Shown: positions 57,948 through 64,000 of the stretch, piece after piece
Numbering within the stretch: the first letter of the stretch is position 1
Layout: every line of letters begins with the position of its first letter
Source of the DNA: Ceratopteris richardii
Taxonomy: Eukaryota > Streptophyta > Polypodiopsida > Polypodiales > Pteridaceae
Length of the DNA stretch: 64,000 bases
Assembly (NCBI GenBank): GCA_020310875.1
Contig: CM035438.1
Location: 101,396,639 to 101,460,638 of the forward strand
Direction: 5' to 3'
Position numbers and translations under genes: made by a program
The notes under the pieces: model-generated
What the model was told of the DNA's origin: nothing
Database searches by the model: none
What the model saw: the letters and a program-made list of their open reading frames with translations, nothing else

Positions 57948-59216
57948 TGTTGGAGCAAGTCTATGAAAAGCCTAAGTATTGGCTTGAGTTCCAAAAAGTC
58001 ATAGAAGAAGCCTTAAATGAAGAGAATGTAAAGTTCACTTGTGAACTACCTCTTTTGAAGAGTTTACTTAATGTAAAAGTGAGAGAATCTTAAGTGGTTG
58101 AGTACACTTGATCAAAAAAGGAAAGAGGAGCCACAAATTCGTGATTTTTGGTAGATAGAAAATCAAATCAATTATTAATTGATTGGAGAGTGATTGAGGG
58201 AAGTTAGCCTCCCAAGATCAACTATAAATACATGGTAGTCTTAGTCGTGGTTATGTGAAGACCTCCAAGAGCTGAGATTTATGCCATATCAAGGTGTGAT
58301 TCCAAGGCACACATATGTATCAGTAAGCCCATTGTATTGTACAATCAATATACTTTCATTTTCATGATCATTTCATGTTCCTATGAAGTGTACTACTCAT
58401 TGCCATATCTCTCAGTTTTCTCAGTCAGATTGCAGAGATGGTTTCTTTGAGCTTGGTGCTTTAACTTGTTAAAGTTAGCTCTATAAGTCTACTATATGCT
58501 CACCAATTTTCATTTCATTTGGGTATTGCAATCTTCAGTTATTTTCAGCTGAAGTCAACCCTATCTATTCATTTTCACTTCAGTTGAAGTCAACCCTATC
58601 TGTATGTTCAGTTGAAGTCAACCCTGTTAGGTACCTGACTTTTTTACTCATCTTGTTAGAGCTATTTCTCAGTGTGTACTTACCCAAATTCAATGATTTA
58701 AAGCTTTTTGGATTCAGCATAGTGTCTTGTATTAGCATACAAATTTTTATATTCATTGGATTCTTAAATCTGGAGTTATGTTAATTTTTCTGCTCACTGG
58801 TTTCATTACTGTAGCAGCCCGTGAAAATCGAGATGATGTCATTAGTTGTTAGACATCATTCTCAGTGTGTGGTTCATTATTTTTTATGAGATTAGGCTTG
58901 AAAGTTAGCTCTTTAAGCTAAATAGACTTCCCCAAGAGTAATAAGCTAATTGCTACTGTGCTAAGAGAATTATGCAAAACATTGGACAGGTGTATGAACC
59001 AAAATAGCAAGTTCTTCACCTCTAAGCTAACTCCAACTTATCTATTTTGATCTATCTTTTTGAGAGTGATTTTCCAAGGTACATAGGGTGTCTAATACAT
59101 CCATTGGCAAGCTAAAAGGGCCCACCATATAATCTTGGAGTTCATTTGGCTGGTGTAGATCAAGGATTTTGCAACACCTCTTCATCTTCAAGCACATACC
59201 TATCCATCTCTTCACA
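57948..59216 (+). mobile_element. 5' LTR of copia copy D (1,269 bp)
   Basis: Starts TGTTGGAGCAAG and ends CTCTTCACA, followed by A and the primer-binding site. A TATA motif (CTATAAATAC) lies near 58225. Three copies of CAGTTGAAGTCAACCC-like sequence occur at 58545-58625. The first 522 bp align with the 3' LTR from 63479 with scattered substitutions and small indels, so the insertion is not recent. Confidence 0.9.
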
Positions 59217-59217
59217 A

Positions 59218-59229
59218 TGGTATCAGAGC
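59218..59229 (+). other. Primer-binding site of copy D
   Basis: TGGTATCAGAGC, the sequence plant copia elements use to pair with the 3' end of initiator methionine tRNA, one base after the LTR end. Confidence 0.9.
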
Positions 59230-59242
59230 AAGGTTGGACAAC

Positions 59243-61138
59243 ATGGCAGATGGATTTCCTTCATCAATTGACAAATTGGACAGAGGTAATTACTCAGCTT
59301 GGTCATTAAGGATGGAAGCTTATCTCCAAGGTAGAAGTTTATGTGGTTATGTGGCTGGAGATGAAGTTATGCCAAGTTTCAGGAACAAAAGTCAACCAAA
59401 ACAAGAAGAGCAAGAAAGATTGAGCACATGGTGCTCCAAGGATGCACTTGCAAGGTGTTATCTCCTCAACTCTTTCTCAGATTTTTTGTTGCCTCACATT
59501 AGAAGTTGTAAGACATCTCAGGAAGTGTGGGATGCACTTGAAGCCTTCTTCTCTTCAAGTACTAAAGCTAGGAAGCCTCAAGTATGGCTTGATTTCACAA
59601 CTCCCAAGAAGGCTCCCAAACAAAATGTGACTAATTTTTTCACAAAGCTCAAGGACATAGCAAATCAGTTGGGAAGCATTGGAGAGGTAATAGATGAAGA
59701 GAAAATTTTAAGGCAGGTCATCAATGGCTTGAAGGCAGATGACAAGTGGGAAGCATTCACCACAGCTATGGATTTGTACATGGACATGCATGTACCTGAT
59801 TTCAATACACTCATTGGACAACTACTTACTCAAGAGGCAAAGCTTATAAAAAATGGAGAAAGCTCTAAAGGTAATCAATCTTTAGCTTTATACACTGATA
59901 AAAGCAAGTCCAACGATAACAAAGGAAAGGCAAAGAAAGTGGATGATGAAGCAGGTACATATCAAGCTAACTATGCAGGTAGAGGAAGACATGGCAGAGG
60001 TAGAGGAAGAGGAGGTAGACAAGGCAGGGGGAGATCCCAAGGCTCCAACTCATGTTCTATTTGTGGATTAACTAATCATACAACTGAAAATTGCTTTAGG
60101 AATTCCAGGAATCAAAGAGGCAGAGGATACAGTAGAGGAAGTTATTGCTACTCAAGAGGAAGGTTCAACAATTATCATGGCAACTACAACAACAACAATC
60201 ATTCAAACTATCAAGGAGGCTACAAAGGAAGGAGAGATTTCAATAACTACACAAAAGACTCAAACAAAGAGGATTCATTATTGATCATGAACATGGCTAT
60301 GCCACAAGGTAAATCTGATGAGCATGTTTTGTACATAGATTCAGGTTGTTCAAATCATGTGGCAGGAAATGTGGCACTCCTATCTGATTTAGAAGATCCA
60401 AGGAATAAGCATGAGGTACAAACAGGAGATGATAATGGACATCTTGTCGAGAAAATAGGCAATGTCAAAGCACTTGATGGAAACATCAACCTACTCAGTA
60501 AGGTACTCTATGTCCCTACCATTACAAAGAATTTGATAAGTGTTGGGCAGATAGTAGAGAAAGGTTTGCAAGTCAGGTTCACAAAAATAGGAGCATTTGT
60601 TGAAGATCCAAGTCAAGGATTCATCAGAATTGCAAAAGGTGAAAAGACAAGTAGATTGTTCACGTTTGAATTACAAGACACTAGAAACATTGCTCTCTTT
60701 AATTATGGTAGTCAGACACTCACAAAATTGGAAGTATGGCACAAAAGGTTAGCACATATTGGTGAAAGGTCATTAAAGAAAATTTGCAGGGACCAAAGTG
60801 TACTTGGACTCCCTAATATGTCAAAACAACATATGATTTATAAGTGTAGTGCATGTCAATTTGGAAAGTCTCATAGGTTACCATTCATGAAAAAAGGTTA
60901 TATGCATGGAGATCTCTTGGAGTTGGTTCATACAGATGTATGGGGACCTAGCAAGGAAGCTTCAATATCTGGATCAAGGTATTATGTCTCCTTTATTGAT
61001 GATTGTAGCAGATGGACTATCCTACTCTTAATTGAACACAAAGATGAAGTTTTTTCATGTTTCAAAATATATTTGGCTCTTGTGGAGAATCAAACATGTA
61101 AATCCCTAAAAAGGCTAAGGTCATATGGAGGGGGATAA
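59243..61138 (+). pseudogene. Copia copy D gag, protease and integrase N-terminal part
   Basis: Open frame of 631 residues from the ATG at 59243 to TAA at 61136-61138. Gag: LDRGNYSAWSLRMEAYLQG near residue 10-30, then UBN2-type helices with SCKTSQEVWDALE, a Gly/Arg-rich RGRGRGRGG tract and a zinc knuckle CSICGLTNHTTENC (near 60052). A Tyr/Asn-rich stretch follows. Protease: YIDSGCSNHVAGN (near 60335). GAG-pre-integrase: WHKRLAHIG with CSACQFGKSH. Integrase start: LVHTDVWGPS. The second catalytic Asp is Tyr (LRSYGGG; copy A has LRSDGGG) and the frame then stops, so integrase is dead. This is the only near-complete family-1 gag in the window. Confidence 0.92.
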
Positions 61139-63446
61139 TACTTCTCCCATGAGTTTGATTCTTTTCTTCAAGAAAGAGGAATCAAAAGAGAGGTAGCTAC
61201 AAGGTACACTCCTGAGCAAAATGGTGTGGCAGAAAGGAGCAATAGGACAATTGTTGAAGCTGCAAGGTCCATGTAAAATTAAAAGCATTTGCCTAATTAT
61301 CTATGGGCTGAGGGTGTATCTACAACCACTTACTTGATTAACAGGTTGCCTTCAAAATCCCTTCATGGGATGACTCCATATGAGCTTGCAATGGAAGAAG
61401 ACCAAGCTTAGATCATTGTAAAAGTTTTTGATGTATTGCTTTTGCTCATGTTCCTTCACAGGTTAGAGGCAAGATGGATCCAAAGGCAGAAAGGTGTGTA
61501 TTTATTGGATATGACAACAATCAAAAGGGCTTCAGGTTAACAACCCTACCAACAAAGGATTCTTGGTAAGCAGAGATGTAGTTTTTGATGAAAACAATTC
61601 ATGGTATGAAGATTCATGCAGGAAGGCCAATTTACCATATGATCTTGAAGAAGATTTTCCAAAGCTTGGTAGAGAACAAGCGAAGATTGAAGAACAAGAC
61701 ACCTCAGAGGATGATGAAGAATCTCAGATGGAAAAGATCAAAGCATGGAAGTCTAAAGTAAAAGCAAAATTGCAGGAACTTGGACATGAGGCAGAATCAT
61801 GACATCATGGCCTAAGAAGATCTATGAGGGAAAAGAAAAAACCAGAAAGGTATGGGTTTGACACCTCATTAGTAACTAAACATTCTATCTACATAACACA
61901 GGACATAAACCAACAGGAGCCATCATCCTTTGAAGAGGCCAAACCAAAAAGAGAATGGAAGCATGCAATGAAGGAAGAGATTGAAGCACTTGAGGAAAAC
62001 AACACTTGGGATTTGGTGCCCAAGACTTCATCCATGAAGGTAATAGGCTCAAGATGGGTCTATAAACTCAAGAAGAATTCTGATGGTTCCATTAACATGT
62101 ATAAGGCAAGGCTTGTAGCAAAAGGCTTTGCACAAACTCAGGGAATTGATTATGAGGAGACCTTCTCCTCTTGCAAAGATGCCTACTATTAGGGTTTTAC
62201 TTAGTATTGCCTCTTCCAAGAATTAGAAGATACTTCAACTAGATGTAAAGAATGCATTTTTAAATGGTTGGATAACAGAAGAGGTATATATGGCACAACC
62301 ACTTGGTTTTGAGAATCAAGTTTATCATGATTATGTGTGTAAACGTAACAAAGCATTGTATGGTCTCAAGCAAGCTCCAAGAGCTTGGAATTTCAGGCTT
62401 GTTTCATTCTTGCAGGACAAAGGCTTTCAACAAGGCAAGTTAGATCCTTCACTCTTTATCAAAAAGAGTAACTCTGAGGTCATCTACTTATGTGTATATG
62501 TAGATGATATTATATTGACAGGAAATGATGCACATGGTATGAAGAAGATCAAAGATCAGATGAGAGAAGAGTTCAAGATAAGTGATTTGGGTTCACTTAC
62601 CTACTTCCTAGGTTTGGAAGTTGTCTACAAAGATCATGGTTTATTTCTCACTCAAAGAAAGTACATTAAGGACATGTTGGCAAAATTCAAGATGCAAGAT
62701 TGTAAGATTGCAGGTACTCCAATGGAGGTCAATCACAAATTGAGCTCACATGAAGGTGAACTCATAGAGGACATCACATCATATCAAAGTCTAGTGGGTA
62801 GTCTCAACTATGCCACATTGACAAGAGTAGATATATGTTACAGTGTGAGTGTGCTAAGTCAAATTATGCACACACCAAGGAAACCACACATGGATGCTGC
62901 CAAAAGGATTCTCAAGTATCTTGAAGGAACCATAAATGAAGGACTTTATTATCCTTATGTATCTGATTTAGGGTTGAAGCTATTTTCTGATGCAGATTGG
63001 ACTGGCTCCAAAGAAGATAGAAGGAGCACTTCAGGTTATCTTACGTTTGCAGGTTCAAAACTTATTTCATGGTCATCCAAGAAGCAACCCACAATTGCTC
63101 TCTCTTCTACTAAAGCTGAATATAGAGTTCTTGCCATAGCTACACAAGAAGCTATGTGGATGAAGACATTATTCAAGGATCTGGATTGGAGTTTGGAACT
63201 CCAACTATTTATGGTGACAATATGAGTTCTATTCATTTGGCTGCTAATCCTATTTTTCATGCAAGGACTAAACATATTGAACTTTATTATCACTATGTAC
63301 GAGAGAAGGTTCTAAGCAAAGAGATTCAAATATCATATGTGTCCACTCATCAACAATGTGCAGATATTCTAACCAAAGCATTGGATGGTACAAAGCTTTG
63401 CAAATTCAAGGCTATGATTGGTTTACAGGTAATCTTGGAAGATTGA
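61139..63446 (+). pseudogene. Copia copy D pol remainder (integrase end, reverse transcriptase, RNase H)
   Basis: Continues after the stop with NGVAERSN (near 61220), then several frame changes and stops between 61270 and 61560, and an integrase C-terminal acidic stretch (61563-61802). Reverse transcriptase begins at 61824 with VIGSRWVYKLKK and [11 protein letters not shown], has a frame change near 62165 and TAG at 62224, and continues with QAPRAW and YVDDIILTG (near 62500). RNase H (LFSDADWTG near 62985, SSTKAEYRVL near 63110) has a frame change near 63190 and ends at 63446. The polypurine tract GCTTGAGGGGGAGC follows at 63465-63478. Confidence 0.92.
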
Positions 63447-63478
63447 AGACCTCAAGCATACTTGGCTTGAGGGGGAGC

Positions 63479-64000
63479 TGTTGGATCAAGTCTATGAAAA
63501 GCCTAAGTATTGGCTTGAGTTCCAGAAAATCATAGAAGAAGCCTTAAAATTAAGACAATGTAAAGTTCACTTGTGAACTACCTCTTGTAACTTTTGAAGA
63601 GTTTACTTAATGTAAAGTGAGAGAATCTTAAGTGGTTGAGTACACTTGATCAAAAAGGGAAAGAGGAGCCTCGAATTTGTGATTTGTGGTAGATAATCAA
63701 ATCAATCATTAATTGATTGGAGAGTGATTGAGGGAAGTTAGCCTCCCAAGGTCAACTATAAATACATGGTAGTCTTAGTCGTGGTTATGTGAAGACCTCC
63801 AAGAGTTGAGCTTTATGCCATATCAAGGTGTGATTCCAAGGCACACATATGTATCAGTAAGCCCATTGTATTGTACAATCAATATACTTTCATTTTCATG
63901 ATCATTTGAGTTCATATTTCCATGTTCTTCTGAAGTGTACTACTCACTGCCATATCTCTCAGTTTTCTCAGTCAGATTGTAGAGATGGTTTCTTTGAGCT
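63479..64000 (+). mobile_element. 3' LTR of copy D, cut by window edge
   Basis: Starts TGTTGGATCAAG directly after the polypurine tract and aligns with the first 522 bp of the 5' LTR; its remainder lies outside the window. Confidence 0.92.

Noticed and set aside
59234..59242. Start of copy D gag at 59234
   Set aside because: That codon is TTG; the first ATG in frame is 59243, with gag-like sequence following.

Overview
This window is nuclear DNA of a land plant with a repeat-rich, transposon-dominated genome. The evidence is one spliced plant-type RNA-binding-protein gene, several plant Ty1/copia and Ty3/gypsy LTR retrotransposons with primer-binding sites resembling the initiator-methionine tRNA type (TGGTATCAGAGC), and tRNA-headed SINE-like sequences. 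The species cannot be named from the sequence. There is no prokaryotic gene organisation, rRNA or CRISPR array.

Layout. 1-7.1 kb: a candidate minus-strand LTR with an embedded tRNA-like sequence, non-coding DNA with two palindromes, then a 5'-truncated copia element (copy A, +) with its 3' LTR. 7.4-9.8 kb: the 3' tail and LTR of a second copia family, then a short gypsy gag relic between direct repeats. 11.0-16.6 kb: a direct duplication (2.70 and 2.23 kb copies) with a large CT microsatellite between the copies, followed by a T19-G27 tract. 17.5-23.9 kb: the only convincing cellular gene, a six-exon minus-strand RRM protein (333 aa predicted) with a 3.6-kb last intron. 24.3-26.0 kb: SINE-like elements, one with a 13-bp target-site duplication. 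27.1-32.2 kb: an old but structurally complete minus-strand copia element (B) with 0.23-kb LTRs. 32.4-50.2 kb: a patchwork of truncated copia and gypsy copies cut into one another. 50.2-57.8 kb: a gypsy-type LTR with polypurine tract followed by long non-coding DNA, into which a young 2.47-kb copia deletion derivative (C2) has inserted. 57.8-64.0 kb: copia copy D (+), with a complete 1.27-kb 5' LTR, degenerate gag-pol and the start of the 3' LTR; a scrap of a second copy's 3' end abuts its 5' LTR.

How the parts relate. Copies A, C and D form one copia family with long LTRs (1.05-1.27 kb, starting TGTTGG). Seven pieces belong to a second copia family with about 230-bp LTRs (TGTTGATATATT to CCAACA). 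Two gypsy LTRs, F1 and F2, start TGTTGTATAA, and each abuts a broken family-2 copia copy. Nearly all retroelement reading frames carry stops or frameshifts. The exception is C2, whose LTRs differ at 3 of 231 positions and whose partial reverse transcriptase/RNase H frame is open, but which has lost most of gag, all of protease and integrase, and the start of reverse transcriptase. The RRM gene therefore sits in a gene-poor stretch between two large retrotransposon fields. I found no convincing undescribed multi-gene system. The most notable items are C2, the layered insertions, the SINE family and the repeated local duplications around and inside the RRM gene.
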